In this document: piece after piece, positions 25,184 to 33,821 of the stretch
How positions within the stretch are numbered: position 1 is the stretch's first letter
Layout: each line of letters starts with the position of its first letter
DNA from: Fodinibius sediminis
GTDB lineage: Bacteria > Bacteroidota > Rhodothermia > Balneolales > Balneolaceae
NCBI RefSeq assembly: GCF_900182555.1
Contig: NZ_FXTH01000021.1
Location: forward strand, 1-53,968
Reading direction: 5' to 3'
DNA length: 53,968 nucleotides
The notes under the pieces: generated by a model
The model's database searches: none
What the model saw: the letters and a program-made list of their open reading frames with translations, nothing else
Told to the model about the DNA's origin: nothing
Program-made: the position numbers and the translations under genes

Positions 25184-25924
25184 ATGGAAGCATTATGGTG
25201 GATCATCACTACAGGGCTTCTTATGAGTGCTATCGCTATGGTGGGTAGCGTCACCCTCATATTAAAAGAGAAGACCCTGCGGAAGATTCAGACTCCGTTG
25301 GTGGCTTTCGCCGCTGGATCACTAATTGGTGGGGCTTTCCTTCATATAATTCCCGCTGGACTCACAGAATATAAAGAGGACTCCTTTTTTTTATGGATAC
25401 TGACAGGATTTGGATTGTTCTTCGTACTTGAGCAGTTTCTGCACTGGCGACATTGTCAACTGGATCGAGAAGATAGACGCAAACCATTGACCTATCTCAT
25501 ACTGATCGGTGACGGTCTTCACAATTTTATCGGCGGACTGGCTATCGGCGGAACGTTCCTGATAGATAGTAAGCTCGGCCTGATGGCCTGGCTTGCAGCT
25601 GCAGCACATGAGATACCGCAGGAGCTTGGCGATTTTGCCGTTCTGGTTCATGGAGGCTGGAAAAAGTCTGCTGCGCTGCTATTCAATGTGTTATCGGGTC
25701 TTACTTTCCTGCTTGGCGGCATTATTGCTTTTTTTGTTTCTCAACAAATAGACGTCGATTTTCTAATTCCCTTTGCCGCTGGCAATTTTATTTATATAGG
25801 AGCATCCGACTTGGTCCCTGAAGTGAACAAGCATGAAAGTCTATTTTTCAACTTCATTCACTTCCTGTCGTTTGCCACGGGCATTTTTCTTATGTGGATA
25901 ATCAAGGTGATCTTTGGGCATTAA
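25184..25924 (+). CDS. ZIP-family metal transporter
   Basis: Inner-membrane divalent-metal transporter, 246 aa with about eight TM helices. The ZIP signatures are present: LIGDGLHNFIGGLAIGG (~107-123, HN pair) and AAHEIPQELGDFAVLVHGG (~138-156, HEIPQE). The loop between TM3 and TM4 is short (HWRHCQLDREDRRK). ZIP proteins usually import Zn, Fe or Mn. In a resistance island it may replace metal displaced by copper or move another ion; substrate unknown. It is divergent from the ATPase and has no visible CusR-type site. Confidence 0.9.
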   Translation: MEALWWIITTGLLMSAIAMVGSVTLILKEKTLRKIQTPLVAFAAGSLIGGAFLHIIPAGLTEYKEDSFFLWILTGFGLFFVLEQFLHWRHCQLDREDRRKPLTYLILIGDGLHNFIGGLAIGGTFLIDSKLGLMAWLAAAAHEIPQELGDFAVLVHGGWKKSAALLFNVLSGLTFLLGGIIAFFVSQQIDVDFLIPFAAGNFIYIGASDLVPEVNKHESLFFNFIHFLSFATGIFLMWIIKVIFGH

Positions 25925-26106
25925 TCACCAGCTAATCAGTTGACCCTGCCTGAGAGTCAGTAGGGCTAGTGGCCGAAAGCTAACCCTTCCTTTTATTTCA
26001 CCTTTCCTGGTGGTTGATACCTATTTATACAATTCTCTGTCACGTAGATTTATGAGAATGGGAATTTTTTAATCTTACAAATTAAAGAGTATAGATTATG
26101 GGCCAA

Positions 26107-26271
26107 CTAATCAGGCAGGAATGCTTTTTTTGCACCCAAGCAGTAATCTTCGTCGGGAATGGATCGCATTATCAATGAATAAATTCCCTTCAGCCGGCGA
26201 CTCGATAATTCAGGAGAAAAGGCCAGGCTCACATCATTCCAATCCCAAATTAATACAGGATAAGAGATCAT
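26107..26271 (-). CDS. Possible small hypothetical ORF or gene fragment (54 aa)
   Basis: The minus-strand frame from ATG 26271 begins MISYPVLIWDWNDVSLAFSP and ends DYCLGAKKAFLPD. The composition is protein-like with no signal peptide or TM segment. I recognise no family. It lies in the ~1-kb gap after the ZIP gene with other decayed sequence, so a gene fragment is as likely as a small gene. Confidence 0.25.
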   Translation of the reverse strand: MISYPVLIWDWNDVSLAFSPELSSRRLKGIYSLIMRSIPDEDYCLGAKKAFLPD

Positions 26272-26334
26272 AGCTAAAACCAATCCTATCGTTTATACCC
26301 ATAAGCAACTTTTGGCACAGTGCTTTTTTAATAC

Positions 26335-26600
26335 TTATCCCACCTGAATTGATAAGCCTCGGACCATAATTGTTTCGGTTTGAGTGCCGGCAGTATCGGC
26401 CAGACAAACAATTTCAGGAATAAAAAAAGCCAACGATTTCCTTTCGCCGGTATTACCCGGTTCAAGTTGTGGAGGTATAATCTCAGTCTCGCTAAACGAG
26501 ACACCCTCAACCGTCGGCTTCATCGCCGGTACCGGTCAGGGTACCGACAAATACCATTGCACACTCTTTGATAGTACCTTTGATTAGGCAGGGATCAGAA
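26335..26600 (-). pseudogene. Probable frameshifted hypothetical gene
   Basis: Two overlapping minus-strand frames look like one damaged protein. The upstream frame reads IKGTIKECAMVFVGTLTGTG and then hits a stop. The downstream frame continues EGVSFSETEIIPPQLEPG, ERKSLAFFIPEIVCLADTAG and ETIMVRGLSIQVG. The change-over is near 26510. No family is recognised. The remaining parts of the 25925-26922 gap (apart from the small ORF at 26107) show no gene. Confidence 0.35.
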
Positions 26601-26922
26601 AAGAAGCCTATGGTCACTATGGTTTAAGGCTTTTCTCTCACGTACCGTAGTACGTTTTGAGTCTGTGCAAATCAGTATGTCAAAATTCTAATATTATTAT
26701 AATTGACTTCGGGCTGGAAATTTGTAGGGAAGAACTGCATACACAGTGTAGAGTTTCCCCCTAATGTTAAAAAAGGGACTGATGTTTAAATGATAGCTTT
26801 GATATCAACAGGCCAGTGTATAAGAATAAGGGCTAGGGAATTTTTCTGCGGCAATGGGAAATTAAAAAATATGCTAACAAAGCAAGTTACGTAAAGAGGT
26901 TATGAAAAAACTTAATTCGTGA

Positions 26923-27561
26923 TTATTGTAATTCAATAATTTGACCAATTCCCCCTTCTACATATTTTTGTGGATATTGCGATTTTATTTCGGAGATATG
27001 CTGAGTGCAGTGTGTGGCACAAATTAAATCTAATCCTTCCAGGGATCCCGCTTTATTCCCATGGAGCCCACCTATGATGCCGTAAACAGAACCGAATTGT
27101 GCTGCTACGTCCAGGATATGTTCCATTTGGGGATGGGAACAGCCCGCGATAACTACAAGTCCCTTTCCTGTTTTAATGCACAAAAATTGCTCTATGCCAT
27201 CCAATTCACCCGTTGAATAGATGCCTTTATATAGGCTTTGTGCTTTTTCTATTTTAATGACTTCTTTTGCATGTTTAACTCCACCATATGAAATCGGAAC
27301 CCAAACTTTTACGTCTTCATTTTGTTCAAGAAATGCCGAAAGTCCACCGGTATGATCATGATGGCTGTGAGAGATAAACACATCATCTATTTGCCGGGGA
27401 TCAACACCCAATTTTTCCATATTGGAAAGTAAAATGGACCCATTCGCACCTGTATCGAATAGAATTTTCCTTTCGACAACTTCAACTAAAGCTGAAAAAC
27501 CCCAGTCAGACTCTAAATCATCCCTAAAGCTCGTGTTATCATAAATAATGGTAACCTTCAT
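26923..27561 (-). CDS. MBL-fold metallo-hydrolase
   Basis: A 212-aa cytosolic protein of the metallo-beta-lactamase fold. It begins MKVTIIYDNTSFRDDL and has the di-metal motif FISHSHHDHTGGLSAFL (~56-72), a second ligand in GCSHPQM (~138) and a third in GGLHGN (~164). The layout fits the small archaeal/bacterial subgroup annotated as MBL-fold hydrolases or RFA-P-synthase-like proteins. Substrate unknown. It diverges from the cytochrome oxidase pseudogene across a 254-bp gap and has no visible CusR-type site. Confidence 0.85.
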   Translation of the reverse strand: MKVTIIYDNTSFRDDLESDWGFSALVEVVERKILFDTGANGSILLSNMEKLGVDPRQIDDVFISHSHHDHTGGLSAFLEQNEDVKVWVPISYGGVKHAKEVIKIEKAQSLYKGIYSTGELDGIEQFLCIKTGKGLVVIAGCSHPQMEHILDVAAQFGSVYGIIGGLHGNKAGSLEGLDLICATHCTQHISEIKSQYPQKYVEGGIGQIIELQ

Positions 27562-27815
27562 AGTTTATTCTGGTATGCTTTCTGAAATCAATCCAATAGT
27601 TATTGAGAATAAACAGTACTACCCGGACGTATTTCATCCTCATTACCTGTTTTGATAAGTAGCATAGAAAACAAAACGGAGTAGTGGGCAAGTAGTAACC
27701 GGGATCCAGTTGTAAGGTATTTTCCTACACATAATTTAAGAATGACCTTTAGACTTCTGGAAGTTAGTTGATGTATTCTTTTTGATAGTAAAGAATAGAA
27801 AAAGGGGATGGTAAA

Positions 27816-29560
27816 GTGGAAAAGTCCGATGGAATTATAACAGCAACTTCTTTAAATAAAGTTAGTGTAAAAAGGTATAAGCCTGCCCCTACTCCCAAAG
27901 AGCACTACATCAATTCAGAAAAGGGGATCTGGTCTTGGCTGATCAGCCTGGACCACAAGAGAATTGGAGTACTCTACCTTGTCAGTATTATTGTCTTTTT
28001 TATAATAGGTGGTATTATGGCTCTGTTTATTCGCTCCGAGCTTTGGACCCCTGTCAAAACTTTTATTGAAGCAAACACCTACAATCAGCTTTTTACCCTG
28101 CATGGGGCGATAATGATATTTCTTTTTCTTGTGCCCTCTGTACCCACCGTAATGGGTAACTTTATTCTCCCTATTCAGTTGGGCGCAAAAGACCTGGCAT
28201 TTCCACGACTGAACTTGTCCAGTTACTATATTTTCTTATTAGGTGCTGGAATTATGCTTTTGGGAATCATTAATGGAAGTGTAGATACTGGTTGGACTTT
28301 TTATATGTCCTACTCCTCGACTATAGGTGGGGCCGTTATATAGGTGGGGCCGTTACTACAGTTGTTTTCGGGATTTTTGTCATTGGTTTCTCTTCCATTC
28401 TCACTGGCGTCAACTTTATTACAAGCATTCACAAGATGCGGGCACCTGGCCTGACGTGGGATAAATTACCTTTGTTTTGTTGGGCCCTCTATGCAACAAG
28501 CATAATGCAGATATTAGCTACCCCGGTGCTTGCGATCACACTGGCACTTGTGGCAATGGAGCGAATCCTGGGGATTGGTATTTTTGATCCTGCCCTTGGG
28601 GGTGACCCGGTGCTGTACCAGCATTTCTTTTGGTTCTATAGCCACCCGGCCGTTTATATTATGATCGTTCCCGGTTTTGGCATCGTTTCTGAGATCGTTA
28701 CAACCTTCTCTAAGAAACATATATTTGGCTACTGGGCTATAGCGCTTTCATCGTTGGCGATTGCTTTTATTAGCTTCCTCCTTTGGGGACACCATATGTT
28801 TGTATCCGGCCAGGCGCCCTTAGCTTCAGTGATTTTTTCATTCCTAACATTTTTAGTGGGTGTTCCTACAGGTATCAAAATGTTTAACTGGGCAGCCACT
28901 ATGTATAAAGGCTCAATAGATCTAAAATCACCCCTGTTTTATGTATTCGGATTTTTCTTTCTTTTCCTGGTCGGCGGCCTTACCGGCATTGTGCTTGGTA
29001 CTATTCCACTCAATGTCCATCTTTATGACACTTATTACGTTGTTGCCCATTTCCATTTTACGATGGTGGGTGGAATGCTGATGGCATTTCTGGGTGGTTT
29101 ACACTACTGGTGGCCTAAAATGACGGGAAAAATGTTTAACGAAATGCAGGCTAAAATTGCCAGCATTATCATTTTTATTGGATTTAACGTTACTTTTCTC
29201 CCTCAATTTGCAATGGGAATGCTGGGTATGCCCAGAAGATATTATAACTATATAGAAGAATTTCGGGGATTTCATCAGCTTTCTACCATAGGTGCCTATG
29301 TTCTTGGAATAGGATTGTTCCTGGTCATGTACTACTTAATTAAATCCTTGTTTAGTGGTGAAAGGGCGCCGGCAAATCCTTGGAAGAGCAGAGGGTTAGA
29401 GTGGCAAATATCTTCTCCTGCGCCGCCTCATAACTTTGAACATATACCCGTGGTTGTTCATGGACCTTATGATTATCACAAACCTATGGATGGATTTCAG
29501 TTGGGATTATCTAAATGGGGTGATGGCCAGTCTAAGGAAACTGCCGGTATTGAGAGATAG
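27816..29560 (+). pseudogene. Cytochrome c oxidase subunit I, broken by a 17-bp duplication
   Basis: The first frame (27816-28343, GTG start) holds the N-terminal third, including the heme-a His in [15 protein letters not shown]. The second frame holds the rest: the CuB site [26 protein letters not shown] and the heme ligands in [12 protein letters not shown]. At 28322-28338 and 28339-28355 the same 17 bp, TATAGGTGGGGCCGTTA, stands in tandem. Deleting one copy restores one frame, reading [16 protein letters not shown]. All active-site residues are intact, so the break looks recent. Subunits II and III are absent nearby, so this was an orphan subunit I. Expression as two pieces is unlikely to give an active enzyme. 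Confidence 0.93.
28322..28355 (+). repeat. Exact 17-bp tandem duplication in oxidase gene
   Basis: Two adjacent identical copies of TATAGGTGGGGCCGTTA. The 17-bp length is not a multiple of three and causes the frameshift in the oxidase gene. Slippage-type duplication; potentially reversible. Confidence 0.95.
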
Positions 29561-30413
29561 CCCTTCTTTTAATTTTGGGGATAGTTCATTTTTCTGCTCG
29601 GATTCCATGGTCCATTCTTTTTCTTTTTTGAGCATGGATGGATGCATGGCCAACACGCGTTTTAGAGCTAAGGTGGTTCGTTCTATTGATGGGCGTGCCT
29701 GAAGCTCAACTCCTTGTTCTATGGACTTTCTTTCTATTACCTCTTCGGTAAAGGTTTTCATATCCAGCAGCTGCTACCGTATTGCTTCGAGGTTAACCTA
29801 CTCCCAATTGGTGTTGGGAACCTGCAATGATATCTCCGTCGCTGCTCTCTACTTCGATGTGATTGTAGATCCTACCGCCGTGGATATAAAAATCTAACGT
29901 TGAGTTACCCAGGAGATGCAGGTACTCTAGGCCAAAAGTATATCCCGTGTTAAGATCTGTATTGCCTAGTTCCTGGGTAGCAAGGTCAATACCTGTCCGT
30001 AGTTCCCAGCTGATACGGCTTTGAGCACTAGTTATTTGTACCATTAGTATCAGTACCGTCCCAATGATTGATAAAAGTGATATTATTCGTTTTATGATAC
30101 ATTTTCATTTAGATTAAAGTCATTGTGTATTTCTCTGAAAAATCCAGAGCTCAGCACTTCTTTTACCAATGCAAATAATGTATCCCGAATGCTAGATTAG
30201 CACGATGCCCATCGGGGATATTCAGAATTAATAAATAGTATTTCTACCGTTGGAAGCACATGCAAATTCGCGAATTCACCCTTGAATTTATTGCAAGGTT
30301 GCAATAGTGAGACAGCCAAATGGAATTCGATTAAATGAAATGAGAGGGTATCAAATTGGCACAATCTTTTCGGTATATACGTATAATTGGCAGAGATATA
30401 CAATTGATTCGCT
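29561..30413. other. Gene-poor region with decayed sequence
   Basis: Apart from the outer-membrane-protein remnant (29793-30098), I see nothing firm. A minus-strand frame at 29507-29761 (begins MKTFTEEVIERKSIEQG) overlaps the end of the oxidase gene and is not recognised. A frame at 30197-30433 has no coding features. Confidence 0.5.
29793..30098 (-). pseudogene. Truncated outer-membrane beta-barrel protein gene
   Basis: The minus-strand frame reads a signal-peptide-like IKRIISLLSIIGTVLILMVQ...SAQS, then amphipathic strands (ISWELRTGIDLATQELG, GYTFGLEYLHLLGNSTLDFY, IHGGRIYNHIEVESS), and stops after only ~80 mature residues. The start is also damaged: a stop directly precedes IKR, and removing one A from ATGAAAATG would restore an ATG-AAA start. 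Both ends being defective points to a pseudogene. It resembles small Bacteroidota porin-like proteins. Confidence 0.55.
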
Positions 30414-31292
30414 ATGAAATACCGGAAATCCATAACTATCTTGTCCTCGATAATAATTATTCTGGCTGTTGTCGCTGCGTCAATGAGTGTTTTTTCGACC
30501 GGTAGTCCCGGCCCCTATGACATCGAAACGGTAAGAGGAGAAACAGTGACCGTTTACGGGAAAGGACCCTATAAACACATGTCAGAGGATGTTGCTCCGC
30601 AAGGCATCGCCCAGGGTTATATAACCCTGTTTGTTGGAGTGCCACTACTGATACTATCGTTAGTTTGGGCACGCAGAGGTTCTCTGAAAGGCCGATTCCT
30701 CTTGGCAGGTACGCTAGGTTACTTTCTGGTGACGTATCTGTTCTACCTTGTGATGGGGATGTATAATGTTTTATTTTTGGTTTACGTCATTCTACTTGGG
30801 ACCACCTTTTTTGCCTTCGCCCAGACGCTGCTTTCTTTCGATCTCACCAATATTGCTGAACGATTTAGCGAAAGCACACCAATAAAATTTATAGGCGGAT
30901 TTCTGGTATTCAACAGCATGGCTATTGGGCTCATGTGGCTGCAGGTAGTTGTGCCGCCCCTGGTGAACGGATCGATCATCCCCGGCCAAGTTGAGCATTA
31001 CACAACATTAATTGTACAAGGATTGGACTTGGGCTTGCTGCTGCCGCTCTCATTTGTTTCGGGGCTATTGTTTATCAGGAGAAAGCCATTTGAGTATTTA
31101 CTCACCCCCATGTACTTTATTTTTCTGTCTATATTAATGGTGGCCCTGACCGCGAAAGTCATTGCCATGGGAATGTTTGGGCAACATATTGTACCGGCAA
31201 TCGTGATTATTCCATTCTTTGGAATGGTCTCGATTTTCTGCTCGGTTCTTATTTTTAAAAATATCAGGGAGCCAGCTCATGAATATGCCTGA
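30414..31292 (+). CDS. Polytopic membrane protein, unknown function
   Basis: A 292-aa inner-membrane protein with about eight TM helices, starting MKYRKSITILSSIIIILAVV. A periplasmic loop near residues 30-60 (TGSPGPYDIETVRGETVTVYG) precedes TM2. No family recognised. It is first of five overlapping plus-strand genes, and its last 14 bp overlap the next gene, so translation is probably coupled. Confidence 0.7.
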   Translation: MKYRKSITILSSIIIILAVVAASMSVFSTGSPGPYDIETVRGETVTVYGKGPYKHMSEDVAPQGIAQGYITLFVGVPLLILSLVWARRGSLKGRFLLAGTLGYFLVTYLFYLVMGMYNVLFLVYVILLGTTFFAFAQTLLSFDLTNIAERFSESTPIKFIGGFLVFNSMAIGLMWLQVVVPPLVNGSIIPGQVEHYTTLIVQGLDLGLLLPLSFVSGLLFIRRKPFEYLLTPMYFIFLSILMVALTAKVIAMGMFGQHIVPAIVIIPFFGMVSIFCSVLIFKNIREPAHEYA

Positions 31293-31731
31293 CAAAAGAC
31301 CTATCAGTTTTTATGCTCTTCTGACTTTACTGTTTTTCCAGTCAGCAAGTGGACTCTATGGCGGGGGCGCATTAATATTGGATACGACCGGCAATTTTCT
31401 GCAGTTGCCAACAGCCCTTCTTGAGGGGACGCCCTTTCAAGACTTTCTGATTCCCGGCATCATCCTTTTTACTGTTCTGGGGATCTTTCCACTGATCGTA
31501 TTTGTCGGCTTGTGGCGGCGAAAAATGTGGGCATGGCTGGGAGCTGTTATGGTAAGTATAGCGTTGATTATATGGATTGGAGTAGAGATAGCAATGATCG
31601 GTTATGCATCCGAACCACCGCTTCAGCTAATCTATGGGTTGGTGGGGATCGCATTATTGATTTTAACCCAGCTGCCGGCTGTACGAAAAATACTACAATC
31701 AAAACCTATTCATCATGAAACCAACCATTGA
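31279..31731 (+). CDS. Four-TM membrane protein, unknown function
   Basis: Start taken at ATG 31279 (MNMPDKRPISFYALLTLLFF), overlapping the previous gene by 14 bp; a longer frame begins at 31219 but would run 74 bp into that gene. The 150-aa protein has four TM helices, for example FLIPGIILFTVLGIFPLIVF and LIYGLVGIALLILTQLPA, with basic loops between. No family recognised. Second gene of the five-gene operon. Confidence 0.65.
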   Translation: MNMPDKRPISFYALLTLLFFQSASGLYGGGALILDTTGNFLQLPTALLEGTPFQDFLIPGIILFTVLGIFPLIVFVGLWRRKMWAWLGAVMVSIALIIWIGVEIAMIGYASEPPLQLIYGLVGIALLILTQLPAVRKILQSKPIHHETNH

Positions 31732-32710
31732 TTTAGAAAAACTTATAGACTACGGGATAAAGGCACCCTCAGGACACAATACCCAGCCTTGGCTTTTTTC
31801 CATTGAGGAAAATAAAATCGAGGTCCATCCTGATTTCAGCCGTGCGTTACTGGTCGTGGACAGCGACAGTCATGCTCTTTATACAAGCTTGGGTTGTGCT
31901 GTTGAAAATATCGTCATCGCTGCTACCAAATATGGACTTAGGTCCATTGTTACTATTAAAGAGGGGAAAGATAACGAATCGTTTATTGTAATTTCTTTTA
32001 CTTCGGACGATTCCATTCAGGAAGATGAACTATTGAATCATATCGAAAAGCGGCAATCAACCAGAAATGAATATTCTGACCAAAAAGTGTCGGAAGCTGA
32101 TCTAAATATATTGAAAAATTCCTTTGAATTTGAGGGGATTGAACTGATAATCCTAACCGGAGAAAATGAAATTAATAATCTGGAACCACTTATCATCGAA
32201 GGAAGTAATCTTCAGTTTAAGAACAAGAAATTTGTTGAGGAACTGGTTCGATGGGTACGTTTTTCTGAACGAAACGCCAAACAAAAGGCTGATGGCTTGT
32301 GGGGAAAATGCATGGGACTGCCCAACATTCCCCGCTTCTTAGGTAAGATTGTAATGAAATACTTTAGGTCGGCGAAAAGTGAAGCCAAGCGATGGAAGAA
32401 ACTTATCGATGCAACAGCGGGATTTGCTTTGTTTACCACAGTACAAAACGATATTGCTCACTGGATTAGGCTGGGACGCGCTTTTCAGCGGTTTGGACTA
32501 ACCGCAACTAAGCTGGGCATCAGTCATGCTCATGTAAATATGCCCTGTGAAGAGTTGGAGGTAAGAGAACAACTTGTCAAGCGATTCAATCTAGGATCGA
32601 CGCACCCTCTTTTGTTAATTCGATTCGGGTATTCTGAAAAAATGCCTTATTCCCTGAGAAGAGGTGTGGATGAGGTGCTAATAAACAAAAAGGAAGAATC
32701 TCATGGCTAA
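31715..32710 (+). CDS. Nitroreductase-family (Acg-like) protein
   Basis: A 331-aa cytosolic protein. The N-terminal KLIDYGIKAPSGHNTQPWLF is the FMN-phosphate-binding start of nitroreductases. Later LINHIEKRQSTRNEY-like and FALFTTVQNDIAHWIRLGRAFQR segments match the Acg-type subfamily, which may sequester flavin rather than reduce substrates. Its start overlaps the previous gene by 17 bp and its end overlaps the DUF6544-like gene by 8 bp. Substrate unknown; stress defence is a guess from the family. Confidence 0.8.
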   Translation: MKPTIDLEKLIDYGIKAPSGHNTQPWLFSIEENKIEVHPDFSRALLVVDSDSHALYTSLGCAVENIVIAATKYGLRSIVTIKEGKDNESFIVISFTSDDSIQEDELLNHIEKRQSTRNEYSDQKVSEADLNILKNSFEFEGIELIILTGENEINNLEPLIIEGSNLQFKNKKFVEELVRWVRFSERNAKQKADGLWGKCMGLPNIPRFLGKIVMKYFRSAKSEAKRWKKLIDATAGFALFTTVQNDIAHWIRLGRAFQRFGLTATKLGISHAHVNMPCEELEVREQLVKRFNLGSTHPLLLIRFGYSEKMPYSLRRGVDEVLINKKEESHG

Positions 32711-33821
32711 AATCATTTTTTCACTAATTATTTTTATACATGGATTGATCCATTTTTTGGGATTTGTTAAGGCATTTAACCTGGCCCAGGTTGACCAGCT
32801 TACGCAGGAAATATCCAAACCTGTTGGATTACTTTGGTTGTTGTCTTCAATCCTTTTCCTTCTTGTACTGCTCTTTTATCTGAACCAAAATGGGTTGTGG
32901 TGGAAAGTTGGAGCTATTACCGTAACGCTGTCCCAGATTCTTATTATTCTTTCCTGGGGTGATACCAAATTTGGCACTATTGCCAATATCATCATAATAG
33001 TACCTATTATTATTGCTATTGTCGGTCAGTTACCGAGCAGCTATCAAAATCAATTCAAAACAGAGGTCGAAAAAAGGCTAAATCAAGATACTGACGAAGT
33101 CTTTATGAGTGAGAAGGATATTGCCCATCTTCCGCTTCCTGTACAAAAGTACCTCAGGTATACCGGTGCCATTGGGAAGAAAAAAATCCATAATTTCCGG
33201 GCCGTTTTTCAAGGTCAGTTTAAGCCCAGCCCAGGTTCTGGATACCTTGATGTAACGGCCATTCAATACAACTTTTTCGATCAACCTTCCAGGATCTTTT
33301 TTATGGACTCTTCGATGTATGGTATCCCCATAGAAGGGCTCCATATGTATATAGGGTCAACGGCTTCAATGCAGATAAAAATGGCTTCTCTAATTGAGGT
33401 TGTAAACGCCAGAGGGCCGGAAATGAACAAGAGTGAAACTGTCACCTTGTTCAATGATATGTGTTTCCTGGCACCTGCCACACTAATTGATAAGAATATA
33501 CAATGGCAGGGTATTGACTCTACTACCGTAAACGCAACGTATACGAACCAAGGGAATACAATTAAGGCTACACTATTTTTCAATGAGAATGGGGAATTAA
33601 TCAACTTTTCATCGCAAGACAGATCTGAATCAGCTGATGGTAAAAGTTTCACCAACTACAAATGGACTACCCCCTTAAGTGATTACCAAGATTTTGATGG
33701 AAGGAAACTGGCATCTCATGGTGAGGCGGTTTGGCACAAACCTGAGGGCGAATATACCTACACCAAATTACACCTTGTGCAAATAAATTATAACTATGAT
33801 GAGTTGGAATGGGTTAAATAG
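32703..33821 (+). CDS. DUF6544/DUF6920-like membrane-anchored protein
   Basis: A 372-aa protein with three or four N-terminal TM helices (first ~115 residues, with a FIHGLIHFLGFVKAFNL segment) and a C-terminal ~250-residue domain. That domain has LPLPVQKYLRYTGAIGK, VFQGQFKPSPGSGYLD, QPSRIFFMDSSMYGIP and GEAVWHKPEGEYTYTKL, typical of the DUF6544 family. Function unknown. It overlaps both neighbours (8 and 26 bp) in the five-gene operon. Confidence 0.8.
   Translation: MAKIIFSLIIFIHGLIHFLGFVKAFNLAQVDQLTQEISKPVGLLWLLSSILFLLVLLFYLNQNGLWWKVGAITVTLSQILIILSWGDTKFGTIANIIIIVPIIIAIVGQLPSSYQNQFKTEVEKRLNQDTDEVFMSEKDIAHLPLPVQKYLRYTGAIGKKKIHNFRAVFQGQFKPSPGSGYLDVTAIQYNFFDQPSRIFFMDSSMYGIPIEGLHMYIGSTASMQIKMASLIEVVNARGPEMNKSETVTLFNDMCFLAPATLIDKNIQWQGIDSTTVNATYTNQGNTIKATLFFNENGELINFSSQDRSESADGKSFTNYKWTTPLSDYQDFDGRKLASHGEAVWHKPEGEYTYTKLHLVQINYNYDELEWVK

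Noticed and set aside
27816-29560. Two separate functional oxidase genes
   Set aside because: The two frames are consecutive parts of one subunit I, with an exact 17-bp duplication at the break.
29507-29761. 84-codon minus-strand frame after the oxidase gene
   Set aside because: Overlaps the oxidase C-terminus on the opposite strand, with no signal peptide, domain or coupling; not supported enough to call a gene.
30197-30433. 78-codon minus-strand frame
   Set aside because: Overlaps the promoter and start of the plus-strand operon; no recognisable features.
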